From assembly GCA_004299095.1 (NCBI GenBank), contig SCQQ01000048.1, positions 1-39,497 of the forward strand: a stretch of 39,497 nucleotides of DNA. The letters run 5' to 3'. The notes below the pieces were generated by a model that was not told the origin of the DNA, ran no database searches, and saw nothing but the letters and a program-made list of their open reading frames with translations. Origin of the DNA: Burkholderiaceae bacterium (lineage in GTDB: Bacteria > Pseudomonadota > Gammaproteobacteria > Burkholderiales > Burkholderiaceae_C). The position numbers and the translations under genes were made by a program. This document shows positions 16,572 through 26,412 of the stretch, piece after piece; the stretch's first letter is position 1; each line of letters starts with the position of its first letter.

Positions 16572-16607
16572 GAATTGCGGTCGGCCGCGGTTGCGGCAGC
16601 TGCGGCG

Positions 16608-17321
16608 TCAGCCGCCCAGATAGGCGCGGCGCACTGAATCGTTGGCGAGCAGGCTGGCACCGGTGTCTTCCAGCACGACGCGGCCGTTCTCGAGCACATA
16701 GCCGCGGTCGGCGACGCGCAGCGCCTTGTTGGCGTTTTGCTCGACCAGGAACACCGTCACGCCTTGCTGCCGGATGGTTTCGATGATCTCGAAAATCTGC
16801 GCGATGATGAGCGGCGCCAGGCCGAGCGTCGGCTCGTCCAGCAGCAGCAGGCGCGGCTTGCTCATGAGCGCGCGGCCAATCGCCAGCATTTGCTGCTCGC
16901 CGCCCGACATGGTGCCGGCGCGCTGATTGGCGCGGTCGCGCAAGCGCGGGAACAGTTCGAACACGTGTTCCAGCGTTTCTGCCGTCTCGGTCTTGGAGAG
17001 AAAGAACCCGCCCATGTCCAGGTTCTCGGTCACCGTGAGCGCCGGGAACATGCGCCGGCCTTCCGGTGAAATGGCAATGCCCTTGCGCATGATCTGGTGC
17101 GAAGGCAGCGCGGTGATGTCCTGGCCTTCGAACAGCACTTGGCCGCCGCTGGCGCGCGGATCACCGCAAATAGTCATGAGCGTGGAGGTTTTGCCGGCGC
17201 CGTTGGAGCCGATCAGCGTGACGATCTCGCCCACGTCCACGTGCAGGCTGACCTGGTTGACCGCGCACACCGCGCCGTAATAGGTGGTGAGTTCCTGCAG
17301 TTCGAGCATGGGCGTCGCCAT
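16608..17321 (-). CDS. livF: Branched-chain amino-acid ABC transporter ATPase LivF
   Basis: A 237-residue ABC ATPase. It has Walker A GSNGAGKTST, the signature MSGGEQQMLAIGRAL, Walker B LLLLDEPTLGLAP and the switch histidine replaced by VEQNA, as is usual in LivF. With LivG it powers uptake of branched-chain or related amino acids or aromatic acids through LivHM. It is the last gene of the livKHMGF set, 9 bases after livG. Confidence 0.95.
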   Translation of the reverse strand: MATPMLELQELTTYYGAVCAVNQVSLHVDVGEIVTLIGSNGAGKTSTLMTICGDPRASGGQVLFEGQDITALPSHQIMRKGIAISPEGRRMFPALTVTENLDMGGFFLSKTETAETLEHVFELFPRLRDRANQRAGTMSGGEQQMLAIGRALMSKPRLLLLDEPTLGLAPLIIAQIFEIIETIRQQGVTVFLVEQNANKALRVADRGYVLENGRVVLEDTGASLLANDSVRRAYLGG

Positions 17322-17330
17322 GGATGTCCC

Positions 17331-18098
17331 CTACTCTTCGCCCAGATAGGCTTTGACGACGCGCTCGTCATGGCGGATGACGTCGGGCGTACCCAGGGCG
17401 ATCGGCCGGCCGTGCTCCATCACCAGAATGCGTTCGGAAACGCCCATGACCAAACTCATGTCGTGTTCGATCAGCAGCACCGCCACGCCCCGTTGTTCGC
17501 GCAGTTGCCGAATCAGCCCCTGCAGCTCTTTCTTTTCTTGCGGATTCAGGCCCGCCGCGGGCTCGTCGAGCATGAGCACGCGCGGCCCGGTCACCATGCA
17601 ACGCGCAATCTCGAGCCGGCGCTGGTGGCCGTAAGCCAGGGTCCCGGCCTCGCGGTTGGCAAACGCGCGCAAACCGACTTCATCCAGCCAGTCCACGGCG
17701 CGCTCCAGCGCTTTCTTTTCGCTTTCGCGATACGCGCGCGTACGCAGGATGCCCGCCGGCAGTGAAGTCTTCAAGTGCAGGTGTTGCGCCACCAGCAGGT
17801 TCTCCAGCACCGTCATGTGCTTGAACAGGCGTACGTTCTGGAACGTGCGCACCACGCCGCGGCGCGCCACCACGTGGCTGCCGAGCCCCGCGATGTTTTG
17901 GCCTTCAAGCACGATCTGGCCCGTGGTCGGACGGTAGAAACCGCTGATGCAATTGAACACCGTGGTCTTGCCCGCGCCGTTCGGACCGATGATGGCGAAG
18001 ATCTCGCGCTCGCCCACGTCGAATTCGATGCCATCCACCGCCAGCAGGCCGCCAAAGCGCATGCTGAGGCCTGCCACCCGCAGGAAAGAATCAGCCAC
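17331..18098 (-). CDS. livG: Branched-chain amino-acid ABC transporter ATPase LivG
   Basis: A 255-residue ABC ATPase with Walker A GPNGAGKTTVF, the LivG-type signature LAYGHQRRLEIARC in place of LSGGQ, and Walker B VLMLDEPAAGLNP with LIEHDM. I chose the GTG at 18098 (reads VADSFLRVAGLSMRF): GAGGTG lies seven bases before it and the length equals that of the E. coli protein. An in-frame start at 18167 would add an unrelated basic leader. It follows livM with an 87-base gap. Confidence 0.94.
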   Translation of the reverse strand: MADSFLRVAGLSMRFGGLLAVDGIEFDVGEREIFAIIGPNGAGKTTVFNCISGFYRPTTGQIVLEGQNIAGLGSHVVARRGVVRTFQNVRLFKHMTVLENLLVAQHLHLKTSLPAGILRTRAYRESEKKALERAVDWLDEVGLRAFANREAGTLAYGHQRRLEIARCMVTGPRVLMLDEPAAGLNPQEKKELQGLIRQLREQRGVAVLLIEHDMSLVMGVSERILVMEHGRPIALGTPDVIRHDERVVKAYLGEE

Positions 18099-18185
18099 GG
18101 CGCAGCACCTCGGCGCGCGCGCGGTTGCTGACGACCCGCTGCGCGGCAATGGACACCCGCCTGCCAACCATCACCGGGCGCATCG

Positions 18186-19448
18186 CTACGGCACCTCCAC
18201 CTGGTGGCGCTTCATCGGCAGCAGGCCTTGCGGGCGCCAGATCATCATGACGATCATCACCAGGCCAAAAATCAGCATGCGGTAGCCGGCGAACTCACGT
18301 GCCAGCTCGGGCAACACGGTGATGAGGATGGCAGCCAGAATGACACCCAACTGAGACCCCATGCCGCCCAACACAACCACCGCAAGCACCAGGGCCGATT
18401 CGATGAACGTGAACGATTCGGGATTGACGATGCCTTGGCGCGCCGCGAACAATGCGCCGCCAAACCCCGCGAACATGGCGCCCATGGTGAACGCGGACAG
18501 CTTGATCGTGGTGGGATTGAGGCCCAGCGACCGGCAGGCAATTTCGTCTTCGCGCAAGGCTTCCCAGGCGCGTCCCACCGGCATCCGGATGAGTCGGTTG
18601 GAAAACCACAGGGTAACGGCCGCCAAAACCAGCGCCATCAGGTAGAGCGCCACGATGATGTGCGAGGAATCGTAGGTCAGGCCGAAAAACTGGTGGAACG
18701 TCTCGCCGCCATGCGCGGCCTTTCGAGTCAGCTCAAGGCCCAGCACGGACGGCTTCGGGATACCCGAAATACCGTCAGGCCCCCCGGTCCACTGCGTCAG
18801 ATTGGTGAGCAACAGCCGAATGATTTCACCAAAACCCAGCGTCACGATGGCCAGGTAGTCGCCGCGCAAGCGCAACACCGGAAACCCGAGGATGAAGCCG
18901 AAGAACGCCGCCATGGCGCCGGCCACCGGCAGCGCCTCCCAGAATGTCCAGCCGGCCCAATGGAACAACATGGCGTAGCTGTAGGCGCCCACCGCATAGA
19001 AGCCGACATAGCCCAGATCGAGCAGACCGGCAAAGCCGACCACGATATTGAGGCCCAGCCCCAGGATGATGTAGATCATCGCCAGCGTGGCAATGTCGAC
19101 TGCGCTGCGCCCCGAGAAAAACGGCCAGATCACGGCGGCAAAGGCCACCAGCAGAAGCAGCAAGGTGCGCTGGCGACCGGAGACGGCCGGCCGCTGCGTC
19201 GGCCAGGGAATACGGCGCACCACATGGCGCACGATCCATGGCCGCACCATCTGCACCAGGAACACCAGAACGCACGCGCCGATCACCGGCAACCAATGGG
19301 GTTGCACGATCACGTTCACGCCGACCCGATCGAGCTTCAGCCCGAACGCCGGCACCATCACCACCGCGGTAAGGACGGCGGCCATGAGTGCGTGCGTCAG
19401 ATCGCCGCGCCACGTGGCTTGGGGCGAAGGGGACGTTGCTCGCGCCAT
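18186..19448 (-). CDS. livM: Branched-chain amino-acid ABC permease LivM
   Basis: A 420-residue inner-membrane permease. It has several hydrophobic helices, the central [34 protein letters not shown] motif region typical of LivM (split here as [19 protein letters not shown]), and the EAA-like loop [15 protein letters not shown] that contacts the ATPases. The long N-terminal part of about 130 residues holds extra membrane segments. The ATG overlaps the livH stop by one base (TGATG). Confidence 0.95.
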   Translation of the reverse strand: MARATSPSPQATWRGDLTHALMAAVLTAVVMVPAFGLKLDRVGVNVIVQPHWLPVIGACVLVFLVQMVRPWIVRHVVRRIPWPTQRPAVSGRQRTLLLLLVAFAAVIWPFFSGRSAVDIATLAMIYIILGLGLNIVVGFAGLLDLGYVGFYAVGAYSYAMLFHWAGWTFWEALPVAGAMAAFFGFILGFPVLRLRGDYLAIVTLGFGEIIRLLLTNLTQWTGGPDGISGIPKPSVLGLELTRKAAHGGETFHQFFGLTYDSSHIIVALYLMALVLAAVTLWFSNRLIRMPVGRAWEALREDEIACRSLGLNPTTIKLSAFTMGAMFAGFGGALFAARQGIVNPESFTFIESALVLAVVVLGGMGSQLGVILAAILITVLPELAREFAGYRMLIFGLVMIVMMIWRPQGLLPMKRHQVEVP

Positions 19449-20374
19449 CAGACCTTCTCGACTTCAGGCCGCCCCAGCAGCCCGGTGGGCCGCACCAGCA
19501 GCACCAGCACCAGAATGAGAAAGGCGACGATGTCCTTGTAGTCCGATGAGATGTACGCCGCGGCGAACGTCTCGACCAGGCCAAGCACCACGCCGCCCAG
19601 CATCGCGCCCGGGATGGAACCGATGCCGCCCAGCACCGCGGCCGTGAACGCCTTGATGCCGGCGATGAAGCCGATGAAGGGATTGATCTTGCCCACGACC
19701 AGGCCGATCAGCACCCCGGCGATCGCGGCCAGCACGGCGCCGAGGATGAACGTAAACGAAATGACGCGGTCGATGTCGATGCCGAGCAGGCTCGCCATCT
19801 GGATGTCTTGCGAGCAGGCGCGCGACGCCTTGCCCATGCGCGAATACTTGATATAGAGCGTGAGCGCGATCATCATCAGGACGGTGACCACGATCACCAG
19901 CACGCGCGTGTACGGCACGAAGATTTCGAACGCATCGTTTTGCGCGAAATGGAAAGCGCCGGGCATGATCTGCGGCATGGCGCGGTCTTTGGCGCCCTGG
20001 CCCGCGGCCATCCAGTTTTCCAGGAAAATCGAAGCGCCGATGGCCGTGATCAGCGCCACCAGCCGCGAGCCCTTGCGCACCGGCTTGTACGCCACCTGCT
20101 CGATCACGTAGCCGTAAATGCCGGTGACCACCACCGCCACCACCAGCATCAGGGCCACCACGAAAAACAGCGGCAGGCTGCTTTGCGAGCCGACGATCGC
20201 CAGCGTGACGAGACCGGTGTACGCGCCGATCATGTAGATGTCGCCGTGCGCGAAATTGATCATGCCGATGATGCCGTACACCATCGTGTAGCCAATCGCG
20301 ATCAGCGCATAGATCGCGCCGAGCGACAGCCCGTTGAACACCTGCTGAATGAATTCGAGCCAGAAACTGGACAC
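19448..20374 (-). CDS. livH: Branched-chain amino-acid ABC permease LivH
   Basis: A 308-residue permease that pairs with LivM. Motifs: [35 protein letters not shown], and the ATPase-contact loop [18 protein letters not shown]. The start is uncertain: a GTG at 20374 gives the usual N terminus ([14 protein letters not shown]) with a weak GGGTGA upstream, while a TTG at 20389 would add five residues and has no ribosome-binding site. A GC-rich hairpin lies between it and livK. Confidence 0.93.
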   Translation of the reverse strand: MSSFWLEFIQQVFNGLSLGAIYALIAIGYTMVYGIIGMINFAHGDIYMIGAYTGLVTLAIVGSQSSLPLFFVVALMLVVAVVVTGIYGYVIEQVAYKPVRKGSRLVALITAIGASIFLENWMAAGQGAKDRAMPQIMPGAFHFAQNDAFEIFVPYTRVLVIVVTVLMMIALTLYIKYSRMGKASRACSQDIQMASLLGIDIDRVISFTFILGAVLAAIAGVLIGLVVGKINPFIGFIAGIKAFTAAVLGGIGSIPGAMLGGVVLGLVETFAAAYISSDYKDIVAFLILVLVLLVRPTGLLGRPEVEKV

Positions 20375-20457
20375 GCTGTCACCCGCCAATCAGGACAAAT
20401 CGGGAACCTCTGGGGCCGCAGCGCGCGGGGGGCGGCACCCGGCGCGCGTTGCAGCAC

Positions 20458-20493
20458 GGGCCCGGCGATGGCTTGCAGTCATCACGCGGGCCC
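20458..20493 (-). promoter_or_regulatory. Intercistronic hairpin between livK and livH
   Basis: On the minus strand GGGCCCG pairs with CGGGCCC, and inner GATG with CATC after an internal loop. There is no T-run, so it is not a classic terminator. Position just after the binding-protein gene fits an mRNA-stabilising or attenuating hairpin that keeps LivK in excess over the membrane parts; this is inference. Confidence 0.35.
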
Positions 20494-20509
20494 TCTTTCC
20501 TGGACAGCG

Positions 20510-21631
20510 TTACTGCTGCACCAGCGTCTTGCTGCCGTCCTTGTGCCACTCGAACACGTCAAAACGGAACGCGTTCAAGTCGCCTTGTTTGTTGAAGCTG
20601 ATTTTCCCGATGGGCGTGTCAAAAGTGGTCTTGTGCATGTAGTCGGCCACTTTTTGCGAGTCGTCGCCCACCGCCTTGATGCTGTCCATGATGACTTGCG
20701 CCGCCGCATACGACGTCAGATCGAAGGCACCCGACGGATCGCGCTTGTTGTCCTTGAACGCCTTGACGATGGCGGCGTTGTCAGGATTGGTCGAGAAATC
20801 CGCCGGCAAGGTCAGCAGCATGCCTTCGACGGCCGGACCGGCGATCGAGTTGATCGTCGGGTTGCCCACGCCTTCCGGACCCATCCAGCGCGCCTTCAAG
20901 CCCTGCTCGCCCGACTGGCGCAGCAACAAGCCCATTTCAGGGTGATAGCCGCCGAAATAGACGAAGTCGGCGCCCGCGCTCTTCAGCTTGGTGATCACGG
21001 CCGAGTAGTCGGAATCGCCCGGGTTGATGCCTTCGAACATGACGACATCGACGCCCGCTTTCTTCAGGTCGTCGCGCACCGTGGTGGCGATGCCTTGGCC
21101 ATAGGCCTGCTTGTCGTGCAGCACCGCCACTTTCTTTGGCTTGATCTTGTCGACGATGAACTTCGCCGCCGCCGGGCCTTGCTGGTCGTCACGGCCGATA
21201 GTCCGGAAAATGAAGTGGTAGTTCTTGCCATCGGTCACGGCCGGAGAAGTCGCCGACGGGCTCACCATCACCACATGCTCGTTTTCATAAATCGGCGTGG
21301 CGGCAATCGTGGCGCCCGAGCACACCGGCCCGACCACGAAATGGATCTTGTCGTTCACCACGCGGTTGGCGGCCACCGGACCCTGCTTGGGTTCGCACGA
21401 GTCGTCCACCACTTCGGTGGTCACTTTTTGACCGTTGATGCCGCCCGCAGCGTTCACCATCTCGACCGCGGTGCTGACACCGTCCTTGATCATGTCGCCA
21501 TATTGCGTGAGCGGCCCCGTGGCCGGAATCACCATGGCGATCTTGATATCGGCAAATGCGCTTGAAAAAGCGAGTACGCCGGCCACACCGATCGCCGCAG
21601 CGATCATTTTTTTACGAAATGGAGTTTTCAC
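20510..21631 (-). CDS. livK: Branched-chain amino-acid ABC substrate-binding protein
   Basis: A 373-residue periplasmic protein with a Sec signal peptide (MKTPFRKKMIAAAIGVAGVL..., cleavage near FADI). The mature sequence starts IKIAMVIPATGPLTQYGDMI and has the paired cysteines DSCEP and PVCSG that form the family's disulfide, and VSPSATSPAVT in the ligand cleft. It binds a branched-chain amino acid or a similar compound and delivers it to LivHMGF. It is the first gene of the importer; upstream 288 bases carry no other gene. Confidence 0.95.
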   Translation of the reverse strand: MKTPFRKKMIAAAIGVAGVLAFSSAFADIKIAMVIPATGPLTQYGDMIKDGVSTAVEMVNAAGGINGQKVTTEVVDDSCEPKQGPVAANRVVNDKIHFVVGPVCSGATIAATPIYENEHVVMVSPSATSPAVTDGKNYHFIFRTIGRDDQQGPAAAKFIVDKIKPKKVAVLHDKQAYGQGIATTVRDDLKKAGVDVVMFEGINPGDSDYSAVITKLKSAGADFVYFGGYHPEMGLLLRQSGEQGLKARWMGPEGVGNPTINSIAGPAVEGMLLTLPADFSTNPDNAAIVKAFKDNKRDPSGAFDLTSYAAAQVIMDSIKAVGDDSQKVADYMHKTTFDTPIGKISFNKQGDLNAFRFDVFEWHKDGSKTLVQQ

Positions 21632-21919
21632 AGCCTCTCCTCAAGAATTGAAATGAAAAATTGGCCACGACTTTGTTGCGGCACCTGCCGTGTCGGGCGC
21701 AGGCGGCGTAGTTTACTAGCGCGCCTTTCCGATCCAGTCGTAGGGAATTAAGGACAAACCCTAGGAAGGTGACTCGAATTGATGCCCCCCGGTTGATGGC
21801 TGAATTCGGCCCATCGCCGTTTCTCGACAACGTGCGGATAAGTTGTCGAATCCCGGGCTGGCGCGTTTCGCGGCATCGCATGCACTGCTGATGGCGACGG
21901 GGCGGCACGCCGCCACGGA

Positions 21920-22603
21920 TCAGCGCGCCAGGCGGTACGGTTCCTCGAACGCAAGAAAGTCGTGCTCGGCCAGCGCCGCGGCTATCCACGCCCTGACACC
22001 CGGCAGCGCGCACACGCGTTCCATGTAGGACGCCGCCACCTCGGGCAGGGGCAGCGCGTAGCTGCGAAAGCGCATCACGGCGGGCGTGAAAAACGCGTCG
22101 GCAATGCCGAACGCGCCGCACAACATCGGCCCGCCCGACGCCTGCAGCAAATCGCTCCAGATCTGCGCGATCCGGGCCACGTCGGCGCGTACGTCGGCGC
22201 GATCGCGCCAGATGATGGCGCCCACTTCGGGCAAATGCGCTTCGATGTTCATGCTGCAGGCCGAGCGCAGCGCGCCGAAGCCGCTGTGCATTTCGGCACA
22301 GACGCTGCGTGCCCGCGCGCGCAACGCAGGGTCGGCCGGCCACAGGTGCAGCTCGGGGAATTTTTCCGCCAGGTATTCGACGATGGCGAGCGTGTCCCAA
22401 ATCGCCACATCGCCATCGACCAGCACCGGCACCTTGCCGGCCGGGCTGATCTCGGCCAGACGGCGCTTGAATTCCGAGCCGGGCGCGAACGCATCCATGC
22501 GCACGGCCACTTCTTCAAACGGTATGCCGCATTGCCGCAGCAGCGTCCAGGGCCGCATCGACCAGGATGAATAGTTCTTGTTGCCGATATAGAGCCTGAG
22601 CAT
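21920..22603 (-). CDS. Glutathione S-transferase family protein
   Basis: A 227-residue protein. The N-terminal thioredoxin-like domain begins LRLYIGNKNYSSWSMRPWTLL, with S in the SSW region as the likely glutathione-activating residue. PVLVDGDVAIWDTLAIVEYLA holds the cis-Pro (KVPVL) and the conserved Asp of the glutathione site. The C-terminal all-helical domain follows. This NKNYSSWS type is a common bacterial GST group with unknown substrate. It ends near a 288-base gap and starts 19 bases after the epimerase-like gene, so the two may be co-transcribed. Confidence 0.88.
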   Translation of the reverse strand: MLRLYIGNKNYSSWSMRPWTLLRQCGIPFEEVAVRMDAFAPGSEFKRRLAEISPAGKVPVLVDGDVAIWDTLAIVEYLAEKFPELHLWPADPALRARARSVCAEMHSGFGALRSACSMNIEAHLPEVGAIIWRDRADVRADVARIAQIWSDLLQASGGPMLCGAFGIADAFFTPAVMRFRSYALPLPEVAASYMERVCALPGVRAWIAAALAEHDFLAFEEPYRLAR

Positions 22604-22622
22604 GAGGACTCCGCTCGCTCGG

Positions 22623-23591
22623 TCAGCGCCCTGCCATCTGGCGATACACGTCCAGCCGCCGGATCGAGCCGTCTCGCCCCAGGTACGTGGGCGCCACCGC
22701 CGGCAGCGACGCCGCCTGAATGCCCAAAGCGCCCAGGCCCGGCAATTTGCCGCTGGCGACGCTGGCGACTTTCATGGACGCCAGGTTGTCGCGACTGAGC
22801 AGCGGCCGCCCCGGCATCCACTCCATGAACAGGGCTTGCAGCGAGCCCAACGCGCCCGGCAAGCCGATGACCGGTCGCCCGCGACCGCCGCGCACGCCGG
22901 ACCACTTGCCGGCCGAACGCACCAGATCACGCAGCGTCCAGACGTCCGGCCCGGCCAATTCGAGGGTCTCGCCGACGGCGTCGCGGTTGCTCAGGCACCG
23001 CACCAGCGCTTCGGCCACGTCGCGCACCCAGACCGGCTGAAAGCGTGCATTGGCGCACGGCACCGCCAGCACCGGAAATACGCGCTGCAGGCGCGCGAAG
23101 ACATTGAGGAAGCGGTCATCGGCGCCATAGATCACGCTCGGGCGCAGGATCGTCAAGTCCAGCGCGCCCGATTGGGCGACCTGCCGCAGCGCGTCTTCAC
23201 CGGCCGCTTTGGTGCGCAAGTAGCGTGAAGGCGCATCGGCCGAAACGCCCAGCGCACTCACGTGCAGCACGCGCCGCACGCCGCTTGCCGTGCAGGCAGC
23301 GGCCAACTGACGCGGCAACTCCCCGTGCAGCCGCGCGAACAAGGCCTGATTGCCGTGCAGCGTGCCGATCAGGTTGATCACGGCATCGTGCCCCGGAACC
23401 AGGCGCGCCAGCACGTCGGGTTTCGTGACGTCGGCTTCCAGCGGCGTCACAAACGGCAGCGGCCAAAGCTCGCGCGCGGCAATCATGCGGCGCGTCGGCA
23501 CGGTCACGTAGATGTCGGCCCGCTGCAATTGCTCAATGAAATGGCGGCCGACAAATCCCGATCCGCCAAGCACCAAAACGCGCCTGGTCAT
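22623..23591 (-). CDS. NDUFA9-like NAD(P)-binding epimerase-type protein
   Basis: A 322-residue atypical SDR. The start reads MTRRVLVLGGSGFVGRHFIE, whose GGSGFVG is the NAD(P) loop. It also shows DAVINLIGTLHG and VRRVLHVSALGVSADAPSRYLRTKA, containing the S-x-Y-x3-K site. It then has LRPSVIYGADDRFLN. This is the group related to the complex I accessory subunit NDUFA9, often annotated as NADH dehydrogenase or epimerase; its role in bacteria is unclear. AGGAG precedes the ATG at 23591; longer in-frame readings upstream run into Slt's 3' end and are not supported. Confidence 0.88.
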   Translation of the reverse strand: MTRRVLVLGGSGFVGRHFIEQLQRADIYVTVPTRRMIAARELWPLPFVTPLEADVTKPDVLARLVPGHDAVINLIGTLHGNQALFARLHGELPRQLAAACTASGVRRVLHVSALGVSADAPSRYLRTKAAGEDALRQVAQSGALDLTILRPSVIYGADDRFLNVFARLQRVFPVLAVPCANARFQPVWVRDVAEALVRCLSNRDAVGETLELAGPDVWTLRDLVRSAGKWSGVRGGRGRPVIGLPGALGSLQALFMEWMPGRPLLSRDNLASMKVASVASGKLPGLGALGIQAASLPAVAPTYLGRDGSIRRLDVYRQMAGR

Positions 23592-23679
23592 GTGTTCACT
23601 CCTGTTTCCATTCCGGTTCCGGCGCACGCATCGAAAACCGCGCAGAGCCGCCCGGCTATTGTCCCCGAATTGAGGCGTC

Positions 23680-25719
23680 TTACGGCAATCCCTGGCTGGG
23701 ATCGGCTTCTCCGGGCGGCAGCGGCCCGACGGTTCCCAGTCGCGCAGTGAGCGATTGCGGCGCGCCGGTGAAGAGGGCCGCGTAATCGACGGTATTGGCG
23801 AGCACGCGCTTGACGTAGTCGCGCGTCTCGCCGAACGGAATGTTCTCGATCCAGATAGCGCCCTCGAGCGTTGGGCCGTTGCGCCACGCGCGCGGCCGCC
23901 CGGGCCCGGCGTTGTAGGCGGCGGCGGCAAGCGGCATGGAGTTCTGGAAATCGTCCAGGATCAGCTTCAGGTAGTTGGTGCCGATCAGGATGTTGGTCTG
24001 CAAGTCGTTGATCGTCGACGGCGAAAAATCGGTCATGCCGATCTGCCGCGCAGTCCAGCGCGCGGTCGCCGGAATGATCTGCATCAACCCCGACGCACCG
24101 GCGCCGGAACGCGCGCTGGTCACGAACCGGCTTTCCTGCCGGATCAAGCCATAGACGTAGGCCGGGTCCAAGTTGACTTGCTGCGCCTGCGACACCACCA
24201 CGTCACGATCGGGCGTGGGAAAGCGCTGGCTGAAATCGACGAATGCGCGCGTGCGCTCGCTGGTGTTGATGCAGCGGTCCCACACCTGGCGCGCGCACGC
24301 CAGCGCGGCCGCCGCGTACCGCTCGCGATCCGGCAAGCCGCCCGGCGTCTGCAAATTGACCACGTAATTCCATTCGCGCACGCCTTCGCTGCGCAGCCCG
24401 AGCGCGATGGCGTAGAGCGCGCGCTTCAGTCCCGGGTCTTGCTGCGCCCACTGGCGCTCGGCGTCGGTGAGCGGCGCCGGCGCCGGCGGCACGGTGACGC
24501 CGCGCCCCAATTCGTCCAGCGCCAGTTGTTCGTAGAAGCCGTGCGGCCCGGTGCGCGCGGCCAGCGCTTCAAACGCGGCCCGGGCAGCGGCGCGATCGGC
24601 ATCAGTCTTGGCGAGCGCCACCTCGGCCCGCGCTTTCCAGTAAATCCAGGCGCCGTTCTCGGCATCCGGGTGGCGCATGGCATCGATCGCGGCCAGCACC
24701 TGCGGCCAATCGCCCGCATACAACGCCGCACGCGCTTTCCACGACAACAAGTCGTCGTCCAGATCGGCCGAGCGCGTGACGTTGGCAAAGTAACCCAGTG
24801 CCCGATCCGAGCGATCCAGCGCCGACCACTTGCCGACCACGCCCCACAACCAATTGCGCGTTTGCGGCGACAGCCACGCGCCCCACGGGTCCCGCAGTTG
24901 CTGTGCCGCCGAATCGGGGTCCTGGCGCGCCAGCCGGATCAGCGCGAGCGCCACCAGTTCCTGGCCCGCCGGGTTATCCGCGTTGGCGCTGTTGACCAGA
25001 TAGCGCATCGGGTCCTGCTGCAGCGTGGCAACTTCCACGCCGGCGCCCGGACTGGCCAGGTCGGCGGCGGCACGCGCCGCAGCCGGTTGGCCCGCATCCA
25101 GCGCGAGCCGCGCCTTCTGCCACAAGTCAGCGTCGGAGAATTGCCCGCCTTCGCGCAGCCAGCGGGCCGCCAGCAGGCAGCCGTCGCCCACGTCGCGTTC
25201 GCCGTACCAGTCGCGGCGCACCTGCGCCACGGCCTCGGCGCTGGGTTGCGTGCCGGCGCTCAGACCGGCGACGACCGCGTAGCAGCGCACTTCCGGGTCA
25301 TCGCGCATGCGGAACTGCGCGTACTCGGCATCGAATCCGCCCCAGTCCCTGCGCTTGCCCGCAAGCAACAGCCAGTCGTTGCGCAGCCGGTCTTCCTGAT
25401 AAGTGCCCGCGTAGCGCTGCAAAAATGCCTGTACGTCCTGCAGCGTCGCGTCCTGCAGGCGCGCCTTGAGTTCCCAATACGCGGCCCAAGGCTCGAGCGG
25501 GTTGCCGCGTGCCAACGGCAGCAATGCCGCGAGCTGCGCCTTGTCGCCGCTGCGATAGGCCGCATTCATTTGCAAAATCACGTCGTCGCTGCCGGCCGCA
25601 GGTCGCGGTGCGACCGGAACCGCCGCAACAGGCTTGGCCGCCTCTGCCGGCACCGTCAGCGCCAGCGCCAAAGCCAGTGCCACGGCGGCACGCAATGTCA
25701 AAATAGCCTCCAAACGCAT
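23680..25719 (-). CDS. slt: Soluble lytic murein transglycosylase
   Basis: A 679-residue periplasmic enzyme that cleaves peptidoglycan glycan strands to 1,6-anhydromuramyl products. It has a signal peptide (MRLEAILTLRAAVALALAL..., cleavage near AEA), a long alpha-helical superhelix in the middle that matches the Slt70 U/L domains, and a C-terminal catalytic domain. The catalytic glutamate is in YGLIRQESRFVTSARSG, followed by GLMQIIPATA and AAAAYNAGPGRPRAWR. It is divergent from the cyclo-ligase gene with only about 9 bases between start codons, so their promoters must overlap the opposite genes. Confidence 0.93.
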   Translation of the reverse strand: MRLEAILTLRAAVALALALALTVPAEAAKPVAAVPVAPRPAAGSDDVILQMNAAYRSGDKAQLAALLPLARGNPLEPWAAYWELKARLQDATLQDVQAFLQRYAGTYQEDRLRNDWLLLAGKRRDWGGFDAEYAQFRMRDDPEVRCYAVVAGLSAGTQPSAEAVAQVRRDWYGERDVGDGCLLAARWLREGGQFSDADLWQKARLALDAGQPAAARAAADLASPGAGVEVATLQQDPMRYLVNSANADNPAGQELVALALIRLARQDPDSAAQQLRDPWGAWLSPQTRNWLWGVVGKWSALDRSDRALGYFANVTRSADLDDDLLSWKARAALYAGDWPQVLAAIDAMRHPDAENGAWIYWKARAEVALAKTDADRAAARAAFEALAARTGPHGFYEQLALDELGRGVTVPPAPAPLTDAERQWAQQDPGLKRALYAIALGLRSEGVREWNYVVNLQTPGGLPDRERYAAAALACARQVWDRCINTSERTRAFVDFSQRFPTPDRDVVVSQAQQVNLDPAYVYGLIRQESRFVTSARSGAGASGLMQIIPATARWTARQIGMTDFSPSTINDLQTNILIGTNYLKLILDDFQNSMPLAAAAYNAGPGRPRAWRNGPTLEGAIWIENIPFGETRDYVKRVLANTVDYAALFTGAPQSLTARLGTVGPLPPGEADPSQGLP

Positions 25720-25728
25720 CGGCCCATC

Positions 25729-26313
25729 ATGAGCAACCTATTGGACAAAAAGGCCCTGCGCAAGCGCTTGCTGCAGGAGCGCTTGCAGCTGGAGGATCGG
25801 GGAGCGCGCAGCGCCGCACTGCAAGACGTGCTGCGCGTCTGGCTGCTGCGGCGCGCCGATGTGGCGATTGGCGCCTACTGGCCGATTAAGGGCGAATTCG
25901 ACCCGCTGCCGGCGCTGCACCGCTGGAAAGAGGACGGCGAACTGATGGACGAGCCGCAACGCCGCCGCATCGGCCTGCCGGTGATCGACAAAACCCACAA
26001 GACGCTGACCTTTCATGTGTGGTATCCGGGTTGCCCGATGGAAGAGGACGCGTATGGTATTCCGAAGCCCAAAGACACGGACCTCATCATGCCGACGCTG
26101 CTGCTCGTGCCGTGCGTGGGCTACGCCGCAGGTGGCTACCGTCTGGGCTACGGCGGCGGCTTCTACGACCGCACGCTGGCCGCGCTGGAACCGCCGCCCT
26201 TCACCGTCGGCCTGGGTTTCACCCACGGCTATCTGGACGAGTTCGAGCCCGAACCGCACGACCTGCCGCTGGACGCCATCCTGAACGACAACGGCGTGGT
26301 CTGGCCGATCTGA
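25729..26313 (+). CDS. 5-formyltetrahydrofolate cyclo-ligase
   Basis: A 194-residue cytosolic enzyme that converts 5-formyl-THF to 5,10-methenyl-THF with ATP. Visible motifs are KKALRKRLLQERL at the N terminus, IGAYWPIKGEFDPLP, and the phosphate/ATP signature GYRLGYGGGFYDRTLA. It is convergent with no neighbour and is followed by an intrinsic terminator at 26350. The start at 25729 overlaps the Slt leader region on the other strand. Confidence 0.94.
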   Translation: MSNLLDKKALRKRLLQERLQLEDRGARSAALQDVLRVWLLRRADVAIGAYWPIKGEFDPLPALHRWKEDGELMDEPQRRRIGLPVIDKTHKTLTFHVWYPGCPMEEDAYGIPKPKDTDLIMPTLLLVPCVGYAAGGYRLGYGGGFYDRTLAALEPPPFTVGLGFTHGYLDEFEPEPHDLPLDAILNDNGVVWPI

Positions 26314-26349
26314 CCGCTGTCGGCGCGGACTTGCACGCGGATGTCCGCC

Positions 26350-26370
26350 GGCGCTCAAGCGCCCATTTTT
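26350..26370 (+). terminator. Intrinsic terminator after the cyclo-ligase gene
   Basis: GGCGC-TCAA-GCGCC forms a 5-bp GC stem with a 4-base loop, followed by CATTTTT. It starts 36 bases after the stop and lies before maeB, so the two genes are probably transcribed separately. Confidence 0.6.
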
Positions 26371-26412
26371 GCAGTAGGCTAGCGCCTCGACAACAGAACA
26401 ACGAGACATGCC

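Noticed and set aside
21632-21919. Possible promoter or small gene upstream of livK
   Set aside because: No -10/-35 pair with good spacing and no coding pattern; 288 bases without a supportable feature.
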